Below the pieces are notes generated by a model, which was not told the origin of the DNA, did not search any database, and saw only the letters and a program-made list of their open reading frames with translations. The position numbers and the translations under genes were made by a program. This document shows, piece after piece, positions 21,081-64,000 of a stretch of DNA of 64,000 nucleotides (position 1 is its first letter; every line of letters starts with the position of its first letter). The DNA lies in the NCBI GenBank assembly GCA_032158295.1, contig CM063253.1, positions 10,385,001-10,449,000 of the forward strand, given 5' to 3'. The DNA comes from Pycnopodia helianthoides. Lineage: Eukaryota > Echinodermata > Asteroidea > Forcipulatida > Asteriidae.

Positions 21081-21265
21081 CAACGCGCAGCACGCATACA
21101 CGCGCGTCTCCTGTCCGCCATTCTAGGTATCAAAACGTGCACAAAAGGATGGTACACGTGTTTACGCACAATGCGCTTGTAAACACGTGTACATCCCTTT
21201 GTGCACGTTTTGACACCCAAAAATGGCGGACAGGAGACGCGCGCGTGCAAGTACGCTGCGTGTTG
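21081..21265. repeat. Long palindrome with about 85-base arms
   Basis: The left arm contains GCGCGTCTCCTGTCCGCCAT, ATCAAAACGTGCACAAA and TACACGTGTTTAC; the right arm contains their inverted copies GTAAACACGTGTACA, TTTGTGCACGTTTTGA and ATGGCGGACAGGAGACGCGC. The spacer is only about ten bases. CpG-rich and non-coding. Confidence 0.85.
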
Positions 21266-22249
21266 GATCCCCAGGGAACAAAATTATAAAGCGCCCTCTA
21301 TGTTTATTCACTACAAATGTACAGTGTGCGGTGTACATAGATCTGAACGTTGGTTGTGTGTGTACCGCACATCACCATGGTCTTGGAACCAAGACTATCT
21401 TTCGCCAAGCGCATTATGTCCCCGGGAAAACAGAGAACTTTTCGAATTCCAGTATGCATTTTTCATTGAGGTTAAAAGGAGGTTTGGGCCTAAAATTTGA
21501 CATACTTTTAGAGGGAAAAAAATCGTTAAAGATGCATTCCTTTCATGAAGTGTTTTTCTCTAGAAATGATCTTGCTGAACCACCGACCCATTTTAGATGC
21601 CTTTTTTTAAAATAAAAAAGCCCCAAAACAACAACAAACAAACAACCAATGATATGTTTACAGAGTTCAATTTTAATGGAAATAAAAATAACTATAGCCA
21701 CTTTATATATTCAAATGAAAAACTAAAATCGCAAACCTTTATAGACAATTATTACACGGTCAATTTAATTTTGGGAAACCACATAATAACCCACTATTTA
21801 TGTCAGATCTAGTGGGTTGAAATGAATCCCAGAAAAACAATATTTTTTTATTATGAATTATAAACTGTTGGTTTTGTTTGATGTGTTAGGTACACAGCTA
21901 GAGGTGTTCCTGTTCTTTGAAAAAAGAAGTGAGGTAGTTAAAATAAAGTAAATACACTTGCAATGCAGAAGAACTTCCTGACGTATGCGATGTCGTAAAA
22001 TTATTCTTGAAAAATTATTCTCGGATGCAGACGTTCGTATGTGAATCTATTTACAATGTCGTGAATTTTACTGCATACCTTTGGGATAATAGTTGAGGAC
22101 AATTTTGTTAGTGACCTAGGGAGAACATGGCACTATAGAAGATAATTAGTCAGGCGTAAGCATTACAAAATTTTGTGTACCCAGGAAATCGGCACCAATT
22201 CGGAAGACTACCTCGCCTTCCAGCCTCGCTATGGCAGCGTGCCGTGTGG
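21266..22249. other. No gene recognised
   Basis: CpG-rich up to about 21430, then AT-rich. A 130-codon frame at 21223-21615 has no recognisable domain and overlaps the palindrome arm, so I treat it as chance. Confidence 0.4.
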
Positions 22250-23085
22250 ATACCAACCTCGTTCCCAGGGGTTATCGATCTCGCAGCGCCATTTTCTTCC
22301 AGCACGCCTTGCACGCTCAAAACCCCTGGGTGCGTTTTCGCGGTCACAACAACTGTTTCGTTTGACTTGAATTGGCCGTTGGTGAATCACTGGGCATGAC
22401 ATTGGCCGAAACAGTAGTATTGGTTACGGCCGCGAAAACGCACCCCTGGAATTGGTTCATTAAAAAGTGCTCGAATCCAGCACATTTTAATTAGGCCTGT
22501 GGTCTATCCATTGATCTACATTATACTGTCAGTATAATGTAGATCAAGTATAATGTGGATCGGCCACAGGCCTAATTAAAATGTGCAGTATATGAGCACA
22601 TTTTAATGAACCAATTCCAGGGATTATGGCCATTTTCGAATTCACGGCTTCGGCACCAAAATCGGCTCAGGCTAGCTAGGCTCCCTCAATTATTTTAACT
22701 TACGCATGCTTTGCGGTCAGGGTTTCAGACAAGAAAACTGGGCCTGAAGCCCAATCCGGAGCCGAAGCCGTGGATTCAAAAAGGGCCTATGAGCGAGCAA
22801 GGCATGCTGGACAAAATGTTCGCTCGGCCCCAGCGGCCTATCCAGGACCGCTGGGATGGGCTAATCAGCTTGCACAGATTCTTGTTCAGAAAGTACGTCA
22901 TGCGTGCAGTGCTTGCAGTGTGAGTGTGATGCATGATGGGACTGAGCTTGGGACTGAGCATTAACGTTAACGATACGTTTGCCCATCCCAGCGCTTTTGG
23001 TTTTAAGGCAAGGCGCTGGGGACGAGCGAAAACAAAATGGCGCAGCGAGATCGATCACCCCTGGGAACGAAGTTGATGGTAACCC
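22250..23085. mobile_element. Composite foldback element with nested palindromes
   Basis: The outer inverted pair is CGTTCCCAGGGG...ATCGATCTCGCAGCGCCATT (about 22258-22292) against AATGGCGCAGCGAGATCGAT...CCCCTGGGAACG (about 23037-23070). Inside are three further inverted pairs: GGGTGCGTTTTCGCGG/CCGCGAAAACGCACCC (22328 and 22431), a long palindrome 22442-22623, and CACGGCTTCGGC/GCCGAAGCCGTG (22641 and 22758). No coding capacity. Confidence 0.75.
22442..22623. repeat. 180-base palindrome
   Basis: CCTGGAATTGGTTCATTAA, GCACATTTTAATTAGGCCTG and TGATCTACATTATACT on the left are matched by AGTATAATGTAGATCA, CAGGCCTAATTAAAATGTGC and TTAATGAACCAATTCCAGG on the right. The central motif AGTATAATGTAGATCA also occurs inside the 19851-20851 element. 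Confidence 0.85.
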
Positions 23086-23374
23086 GCAAATAAGATGTGT
23101 CTATGCAGTTTAGGGTGACAGTGTAAAAACATGATTATTTGAAATGGAATCGCGTCACTAATCCTTGCTTTTTCACACGGGCACGCGCGTATACTAAGCG
23201 TCCTAAAAGCGCAATACAAGCGCTCAGAATTTTTAAACAAGCGTGCACACAAAGTAATCACTTTTGTTTGAGCCAATCAGCGTTGTTTTTGGTAGGGCGC
23301 GCTGCCTATGGTAGCGAGGCAGGCTTTGACGTCATTCTCGGGACTCACTCGGGTGCTATTGTTTTCCCACATAA

Positions 23375-23450
23375 GGTAATGGACGCCTCCCAAGATCCTT
23401 CGCTGTAGATGAACCCCAGAGTAAACTGTGTGGTACAAAACAAAATTGCG
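23375..23450. repeat. Partial copy of the GTGTGGTAC foldback unit
   Basis: CATAAGGTAATGGACGCCTC, TTCGCTGTAGATGAACCCC and TGTGTGGTACAAAAC resemble the right two thirds of the units at 20497 and 24534. The left end is absent. Confidence 0.55.
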
Positions 23451-23525
23451 ACCCGGTCAGGCATGACGAAAAACTTTTTGTTTGTAATTCAGCGGGGCAC
23501 TTTCAGGAAGTTTGACAAACATTTT

Positions 23526-23911
23526 CACTGGACACTATTGGTAATTACTCAAAATAATTGTTAGCATAAAAACTTACTTAGTAACGAGCAATGGAGAGCT
23601 GTTGATAGTAAAAAACATTGTGAGAAACGGCTCCCTCTGAAGTAACGTAGTTTTTGAGAAAGAAGTAATTTCTCAGTGAAATATTTGAATTGATTTCGAG
23701 ACCTCACGCGTGAGGTCTCGAAATCAAGCAATCAAGCATCTGAATGAAAGCAAACAACTTCGTGTGACAATGTGTTTTTTTTCTTCCATTATTATCTCGC
23801 AACTTCGACGACCAATTGACTCAAATTTTCACAGGTTTGTTATTTTGTGCATATGTTGAGATACACCAAGTGAGAAGACTGGTCTTTGACAATTACCAAA
23901 GGTGTCCAGTG
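23526..23911. mobile_element. MITE with CACTGGACACxxTTGGTAATT ends and a central 38-bp palindrome
   Basis: The left end CACTGGACACTATTGGTAAT and right end ATTACCAAAGGTGTCCAGTG are inverted repeats, and the similarity may extend to 23918 (TCTTTAAA). The centre 23690-23727 is a perfect palindrome with GATTTCGAGACCTCACG and its complement. I recall this family as very common in sea star genomes. A degraded relative lies at 54195-54330. Confidence 0.8.
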
Positions 23912-24533
23912 TCTTTAAACAGCAACTTTGTGAGCAGAAGTATTTTCTTATTCAAGATCGGTAATTTTGTTTCAACGTGGGCTTGTAAAATAATTTAACG
24001 TTGCAGTTTTACCCTGAGAATGATTATTTTACGATCTTTTCGTGAATCCACGAACCCGCACGGACGTAATACACAAAATGAAAGTAGTTCCGGGTCGGCT
24101 GTCCCAAGAGATGTATTGGTGGGAATGCTGGGGGTGGGGGTAATTTGGTCGTTCGATAGATGGATTGCTATAACCGTCATTGACCACCAACTTTGATGAA
24201 TGTGCACGCGTGAAGAGCTATCATTGGCTGAGAGTTGTTGCACTTTTCCATCGTTTTACTCAAAGATGGCCGTCAATGACGCGTATAGTGCAGACTTGAC
24301 TCAAGTCCCAATCCCGTGCCATCCCCAGAAAACTATTGTTTTGTGATGCTCTGCATTCAATTCCCAAACCTGTTCCGCACATTCGGGACCACATTTTGAC
24401 GGCGAGCGCGCACTGCTATACGGGTTGTTTGCTAGTTGGCGGGATATGCTTAGGGACCTCTCACACGAGAACGGGACTTGAATCAAGTCTAATGTCAGGG
24501 GGGAGCTCACTCGGATGAGCACACCGGGGTTGA

Positions 24534-24669
24534 CCCGGGGGAGTTGTTTTTCATACCACACGCTGGCTATTATATGCACGCATAAGGTATGGGCACCTCC
24601 CCAGATACGTTCACTGCATGTTGACCCCGTAGTAAATGTGTGGTACAACAACCAAAATTGCCCCCGGGG
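24534..24669. repeat. Foldback unit with ATACCACAC/GTGTGGTAC ends (copy 2)
   Basis: CCCGGGGG and CATACCACAC on the left are matched by GTGTGGTAC and CCCCCGGGG on the right. The interior GCACGCATAAGGTATGGGC and TTCACTGCATGTTGACCCC match the unit at 20497-20628. Confidence 0.7.
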
Positions 24670-25048
24670 AAGCTAAATGAACGCGCCCTATATTGGAGAT
24701 CAATGCAATGTAGACTGTGCAAGTCTCGCGCTTATTCGAACATTAGGACCCGTTTCTATTTTCTTCCTCCAAGCCGTTACTAAGCGCGAGTTGTTTCCTT
24801 CACGCGTTATATTAAAGCAATGTACATGTACATGTACGTGGCGGGACCAAAGTGGTCCCAAAATATTCGAATATAATAATATGCGCGATCAAAGGAGCTA
24901 CTTTAGTGCGGATGCACAAGCCGCAACATCGCTTGGGTGTGAAATGGCTCATACGTATTGTACGCTGTATGTACATGTAGTCTAGTAGCCAACCCCCTGC
25001 TGCCTTCGCTGCCTGGTACTTGTGCATAGGTACGCCGCCCTAGCGTAG

Positions 25049-25200
25049 TACATGTACATGTTTGTACATGTACATGTACATGTACATGCACATGTACATG
25101 TACATATCCATATGTACATGTGCATGTGCATGTTCATGTACTATGCTGGTGCGGCGTACATTTAAAAACGAATGTTATGTACATGTACATGTACATGTAC
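25049..25200. repeat. TACATG microsatellite
   Basis: Two main runs of TACATG/CATGTA hexamers with variants (about 25049-25135 and 25178-25200); a shorter run is at about 24819-24837. TACATG repeats pair with each other on one strand, so hairpins are possible. Single TACATGTA words are scattered through the whole window. Confidence 0.85.
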
Positions 25201-26325
25201 CGTACATTCACATACACATACACGTAACGTTCGTTTTTGTTTGTGTACGTGTGTACGCTGAAGGGATGGTTTTTACGTTGAGTGCTTGTGTGTAGCATAA
25301 GTAGAGAAGTCTACGTTTCGTTAGTTTTACCTTTCAACTCTTCAGTTTTTGTGGTTTGCCGATTAATGATAAAGAGTAATCTTGAGAGTAAAAGACCACC
25401 ATTAAAAACATGGCTGCCTGTGAATCTAAGAACTGTTCTGAATGTGAAAATGAGATTGTTGTTTGAAGCTTGACAAATTTTAATCGCTGAAGGTGGGTGG
25501 ATTTCTGTTGGTTCAAAATTGGTGTAAAATTAGAGTCCAAAATTAGACTTGATTTGTGCTGAAAAGGAATAGTGTGGAGCAATGGCTGAAAATAAAATGA
25601 ATAAAACACTGCACAATACACTTTCATGCCTTTCAACTCAATAATTGAATTAGGCCTATCTAACGTTATGCCCCTATTCACTAACTCAGTCATAACTGTA
25701 AAAGAATCTAACGTTGTTTACGGATCATGCAATTGGAAGGTCCACTTATTATTACTATTTAGTCAAATTTTGTGCATGATGATGCAAATGCAATGTAGCT
25801 TGCACTTTGTAGACAAGTGATTATTCATGTCGGAAAAAGATGACAAATAATTGACCTCCACTTTTGCATCCCTCATAATATCATAATTACAGTTATGACC
25901 AATTTTTTTTTCAATGGATAGTTAAAACTATTATTATTGTATTTAAGTTCTGGCAAAAATGCGGTATCCGACTGCTAGTCTAGTGGCAGTGCCACTTTAT
26001 CTCCCTTCAATAATTTAGATCAAACCATATCCTTACCTGCCTGTATTTAAAAAGGTTGTCCGGGTGTACATACAGAGAGGAACAGGCATTTTGATCTACA
26101 AAATGTTGAAATCATGAAAATAAGCCATTTGGGGGTCTAGCCTAGGGTGGTCTTGACAATTCTCGTTAAACACCATAATTATTACTTGCAATAATTGTAA
26201 CCCTCCATCCTCCCTGTGGTCTGCGACTTACAGTTATCGCAACTACCATTTTAGTTCCTTTGGGCATGCATGTGCGATAGTTCCAGTTCTGTGGAAGAAA
26301 TATCGGCTTGAATTTTCTTGTTTAA

Positions 26326-26549
26326 CCCTCTTGCTGTCTGACCATTCAATACCATTCACTGTGGTTTTGAATGATAGATAAACTATGTCAGTCTGCAATA
26401 TGATTTCATGAGGGAATGCATGTACACAGTACACAGTTAGTTCTGTGCACAGTTGTGCCACCGTACACAACCTTGGCAGTCGAATGGTTTCAAATGGTTG
26501 GTCAACTCACTGGAAAATGCTGCCAAGAGTCACTGAGAATACTAGAGGG
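26326..26549. mobile_element. piggyBac-like MITE, copy 1 (TTAA target duplication)
   Basis: TTAA at 26322-26325 and 26550-26553 flank a 224-base element starting CCCTCTTGCTGTCTGACC and ending CTAGAGGG. CCC...GGG ends at TTAA are the piggyBac hallmark. No transposase inside. It is closely similar to the copy at 30525-30746. Confidence 0.85.
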
Positions 26550-27830
26550 TTAAAGGTCAATAACTAGTGTTTTAGCTACCAATTTTTCAAGAGGCATATA
26601 TTTTAAAAAGGGTTTTTTTTCTCAAAAACCTTGATGACCTGTGCATGTGGTTCAATGGCGCTAAGTTTTGCTGCAATTTTTACCTTTGCCATTACCAAAG
26701 AAAGACAAAGACTGCTCTCCTGATTTGTACTTTTGACAGCCTGTACATCTGACGAGTCTGTGCATGGTCTGTGCAAGCTTGCTAAATAGTAATGTATGTG
26801 ATGCATGCTTATTGACCAATCAGGATGCTGGAAAGCTATGCGACCATCTTTGGAAGCAATACTTCTCTTTGATTATGATGTTTTGTAGGAACGTTGCCAA
26901 AAACTGCACAAAAATCAGACATATTTTATGCACATGTTTAGAAAGGTCATGAAATCATCTAGTCAGGAAGGGTATATTTTGGGCTGTGGCACCATTATAA
27001 ATTTGTGGATTTTGTGACATGTTGAAATGCAGCAAATGACTTGACTGGCTGGCGAGCCGGCCATCAAACTCTACTGTAAAAACAAGTTCCCAATAATGGT
27101 ACACTATTTTGTCTCGGGCCCACGGCCATATGCCATAGATGGTATTGGGAAATGGTGCTGGTGGTAGCTAGCTCCTTGGGGTTCAAGGGGATTTTTATAA
27201 AATACCGCAAATGCAATGCACAACTCAGATCTAAAAGGAATTAACTAGGAATTAAAAGCCTGTCATTTGTTTTCAAGGATTTGAAATACTTAACCCCCCT
27301 GCTCAAAAGTAAATTCTCCTCAATTTTAAAGCATCAGTTTGAATGATTATTAAAAAAGTTTGATTTTTGATTTTGAAAGAGCATTGCATCTTAAAAATCC
27401 TCCAAGGTCCATACAACATGCTTTCATCCCAGGGGTGACAATCTCTAATTCTAGGGGTTTCTGAATTTGTTTTTGGTAGTGGGGTTTACAACTCCTGACA
27501 GTACAAGTGCCTTACGAAAACATGTAGTATGGACCTTGGATGATTTTTGTTTACGTGGTTTTCTAAAACTGCTGGATGTGGCAGCAAAGGAAGCATAAAT
27601 CTACCTGAGAGCTGACAAGCCAAATTTCTGGCCTTTGTGGTTTTGGAAATGTTACAATGGTGCTATAATTATAAAGTTGTTTTGTATACCCACTGATGAA
27701 AACCTAACCAGGGGATACAACATTTTTTTTAATGAAGAGTTGTGCAGTATAAAGTTAATAGCAAGTGATTGATTTAAAAAAAACTCTGACTACTTAAAGT
27801 GTTATAGCGACATTGAGGGGAAAGTACAAG

Positions 27831-28107
27831 TCATAATTATGACTAACTGTACATGTAGGTCTTATATCTCATAATTATGACTAACTGTACATGTAGGTCT
27901 TATATCTCATAATTATGACTAACTGTACATGTAGGTCTTATATCTCATAATTATGACTAACTGTACATGTAGGTCTTATATCTCATAATTATGACTAACT
28001 GTACATGTAGGTCTTATATCTCATAATTATGACTAACTGTACATGTAGGTCTTATATCTCATAATTATGACTAACTGTACATGTAGGTCTTATATCTCAT
28101 AATTATG
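27831..28107. repeat. 38-bp minisatellite, seven identical copies plus a partial one
   Basis: The unit starts TCATAATTATGACTAACTGT and continues to TTATATC. Copies start at 27831, 27869, 27907, 27945, 27983, 28021 and 28059; an eighth (28097) breaks off after about eleven bases. No differences were seen among the seven. The unit contains the palindromes TCATAATTATGA and TACATGTA. It lies about 500 bases upstream of the KDM4 start exon. Confidence 0.95.
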
Positions 28108-28602
28108 AGTTAGCATCAACTCACAATTATGACTTGTGCCATATAAGTCATTATTTTATGAGATATCATCATTTTGACTTGTAAGTTCAATTGTTTTAAA
28201 ACTTAGAAACAAAGTTATACTTCAAGGAAGATATAGTGTGCCTTATGTTTTTTGTCTTGCTACATAAAGGCCTTGAACCTGGAAGGAAAGGACAGTAACA
28301 TTTCATCAAATTATTTGTATAATAGATAATAAGAGAACTGCATCACAATATAAAACATGTCTCATGGAAGCTGATAAAAATGATGGGGTGGGGGTTCCCA
28401 AAGCTTTTCAGAATCAAGCAGACAAGAAAAAGCTTCATTATCCCAGGTGAAGAATTATTTCCACTTGTGCTCACTCGGTCTTGCTCAGAAAAATCCTGTT
28501 TTGGTAACAATACACTCATGTACCCGTTCCTCATTGGGGTTCTACATACCTTTAATCACCACTGTTTGTACCTTGTACTGAATGTAATTTGTTATGTTTC
28601 AG
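28108..28602 (+). other. Sequence just upstream of the first KDM4 coding exon
   Basis: The coding exon opens with an acceptor at 28601-28602, so this is intron or a noncoding exon plus intron. CCCAG|GTGAAG near 28447 is a possible donor but weak evidence by itself. Confidence 0.4.
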
Positions 28603-28613
28603 AATCAGCCATC

Positions 28614-62317
<33,704 letters not shown>

Positions 62318-62501
62318 TACAACACAATTATTTGACAATGGTTATGTGTAGTCAGTCTATATACACAGCAAATTTAAATCCTTGATGCTAATTGGTCATG
62401 TGCAATGTATTTCTATAATGCACTCCAAAGTCTAAGATTGTATTCTGCAAATGTAGCTCAGTACACACTTGTACTTAATTACTGCATCAAGTTCAGTATG
62501 A

Positions 62502-62507
62502 AATAAA
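62502..62507 (+). terminator. KDM4: KDM4 polyadenylation signal
   Basis: AATAAA lies 185 bases after the stop codon, the first canonical hexamer seen in the 3' UTR. Confidence 0.6.
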
Positions 62508-62639
62508 ACAATAACTAAATATCAATGTTTATCAGCACAAGACTTTAAGTTCAACCTTTTCAGGAATATGATATAATGAAGTTCCTGCTGTTTTAGGTCA
62601 TTTGAAAAGTTATAAACCACAAGGGAAACGGACTGGGTA

Positions 62640-63175
62640 AATTGTAAATAATTTGGGGTTGAACAAAGAACAGGTTGTATGGCTTCTGACTGGCACCCCT
62701 GAACAAATATGAGGACAAAGTAGGGAGACCGCTAACAATGGGGCTAGATATCTCAGTTGGTTGATTGCCAGCATGTTAATCCGGAGGTTGCAAGTTCAAG
62801 TCCGGCTCTAGTCAAGTTTTTCTTTGTTCAACCCAAAATTATTTCAAATTTACTCATTAAGTTTACCTTGTGGTTTATTACTTGATATTTGAAATAAAAA
62901 GTTGCATTTCCTTTAGATAATCCCTCTGCTGCTGCTTTCCAGGTTGTATTGTAATCTTGGGTTTGATCTCTGGCTGTACGGTAGTTACAGGTTCTAGTAT
63001 GGCTTCTGACTTGCACCCGTGACCAAAGATATTGAAAGGGAAACTGCCAACATTAGGGCTACATAGCTCAGTTGGTAGAGTACAGGCACGTTAATTCAGA
63101 ATTGGCAGGTTCAAGTCCCGCTCCAATCAATTTTTCTTTGTTCGACCCAAAACAATTGAAACGTGTTATTTTTTC
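62640..63175 (+). repeat. Tandem pair of tRNA-Asn-like repeat units, about 315 bases apart
   Basis: tRNA-like parts lie at 62741-62812 and 63056-63128. Each has an A box (TxTCTCAGTTGG or TAGCTCAGTTGG), GTT in the anticodon position and a B box GGTTCAAGTCC or close. Each is preceded by TATGGCTTCTGACTxGCACC and followed by TTTTTCTTTGTTCxACCCAA. The left border at 62652-62670 (TTTGGGGTTGAACAAAGAA) is the inverted copy of that tail. Mismatches in the stems argue against functional tRNA genes. Confidence 0.65.
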
Positions 63176-64000
63176 TTCTGAGTTATTCTTTTCCTTAACA
63201 AGTCTGCTTGAGTGTAGATTAGTAATGCCAGAAAAATATAGCATGTCTGCATCCTGTAATATCATATGCAACTTAGCTTCAGAACTGCTGTATTATTTTG
63301 TATGCCACTTACGGTATAACTGATAATATTCAATGAGAAACATATATATGGTTTTTATCATACTTGGATGATAATGTACATAACATAACAATTCAAATTT
63401 ATAAGGAGCTATTCCATCAAGATCATAGTGCACATAATAAAAACTAACATGGTTAGAGGTGAGTTTCAAGAGTTATATGAAAAAGAGATAAATAGATTCC
63501 CTAATGACAGGAGCAAGAATGTACTGGGCACTCAGGAGGATGGTCAACTCTGCTTTTTATTTATGACTTGAATAAGACCTGGACATGAACAATATAAATA
63601 AATGAAAAACAAATAAAAGAATGATTAGTGGGTTCAATGTTTTCTTCATGATAGGGGCTCATACGTCAATAGAATAATGAACGTTAAGGAGGATGTGAAA
63701 CTTTGCATAATGGATAAAGAGTACAGAAACTAAGGCTTATGATGGCAACACCTGATAATCTGTATCCAATCAGCTTTGTTGGCTCTAAACAAATCTAAAA
63801 ACAAGTTGATGTTTTGATCAGTATGCTCTGATCACCACAAACCTTAGCTCCTGTAACGAAAACATTGCAAACAATTTTTGTCTGAAAGGCAAGGTTTTTG
63901 AGAGGACTGTTGAATTGTACATTTGCCATCTTTGGTTGGGAAAAGGGATTTGCCGATAACAAGTCTTGTTCAAATTTTGTTAGCAAAACATGATGAGAAA
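63176..64000. other. No gene recognised
   Basis: AT-rich sequence after the tRNA-like repeats. Short frames only, without recognisable domains. Confidence 0.5.

Larger units (their letters stand above)
17127..28602. other. Region between the divergent CTNS and KDM4 genes
   Basis: About 11.5 kb between the CTNS start exon and the KDM4 start exon. It must contain both promoters and the noncoding first exons, none of which I can fix. The section 18.9-25.3 kb has many CpG dinucleotides, unlike the AT-rich, CpG-poor introns on either side, and is packed with foldback elements. There is no open frame with a recognisable domain. Confidence 0.6.

Noticed and set aside
21223..21615. 130-codon open frame on the plus strand
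   Set aside because: It starts inside a palindrome arm and shows no domain; overlapping frames of similar length occur there by chance.
27831..28107. Direct 38-bp repeats considered as a CRISPR array
   Set aside because: The copies abut with no spacers, in an animal genome; it is a minisatellite.
28603..28613. Treating the KDM4 start exon as the first exon of the transcript
   Set aside because: A clear polypyrimidine tract and AG precede it, leaving only 11 bases of UTR, so an upstream noncoding exon is needed.
62741..63128. Functional tRNA-Asn genes
   Set aside because: Stem mismatches, a changed base before the anticodon in related copies, and repeat-family flanks point to tRNA-derived repeats.

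Overview
The window is animal nuclear DNA: two multi-exon genes with canonical GT/AG introns, long introns full of degraded transposons, and no bacterial or viral layout. The repeats (tRNA-derived SINEs with a CR1/L2-type GCGCTATATAA tail, and short inverted-repeat elements with ends such as GGGCCCAATTTCAT, TTAAAGGAACACGTTGCC and CACTGGACACTATTGG) suggest a marine invertebrate deuterostome. My best guess is an echinoderm, perhaps a sea star. That placement rests on recollection of repeat families and was not searched.

Gene 1 (minus strand, coding exons 17101 down to 2441) is cystinosin (CTNS), the lysosomal cystine/proton symporter. Eight coding exons join in phase and give a signal peptide, a glycosylated lumenal domain and seven membrane segments with both PQ motifs. 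The last exon carries a one-base deletion in a run of A (2617-2623, plus strand) that breaks the frame inside the last membrane segment.

Gene 2 (plus strand, coding exons 28614 to 62317) is a KDM4/JMJD2 histone lysine demethylase. Seventeen coding exons join in phase with no internal stop and give 1254 residues: JmjN, JmjC with all iron and zinc ligands, a long Lys/Ser-rich linker in one 1076-base exon, PHD, extended PHD and double Tudor. Its 5' noncoding exon(s) were not found.

The two genes diverge. The roughly 11 kb between their first coding exons holds a G-rich minisatellite, a dense cluster of long foldback elements (19.5-24.7 kb, CpG-rich), TACATG repeats, a TTAA-flanked MITE and a 38-bp minisatellite. 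The introns hold a Pogo/Tigger transposase remnant split by a TTAA-flanked MITE, Penelope-like, DIRS-like and CR1/L2-like retroelement fragments, a hAT-like MITE, a 1.9-kb TA-flanked inverted-repeat element and tRNA-Asn-like repeats.

The two genes are not known to act together. I saw no CRISPR array, operon or convincing new system. The most unusual content is the nested foldback cluster and the foldback element with tRNA-like ends. Exon coordinates were read by eye from splice sites and protein similarity to vertebrate orthologues recalled from memory.
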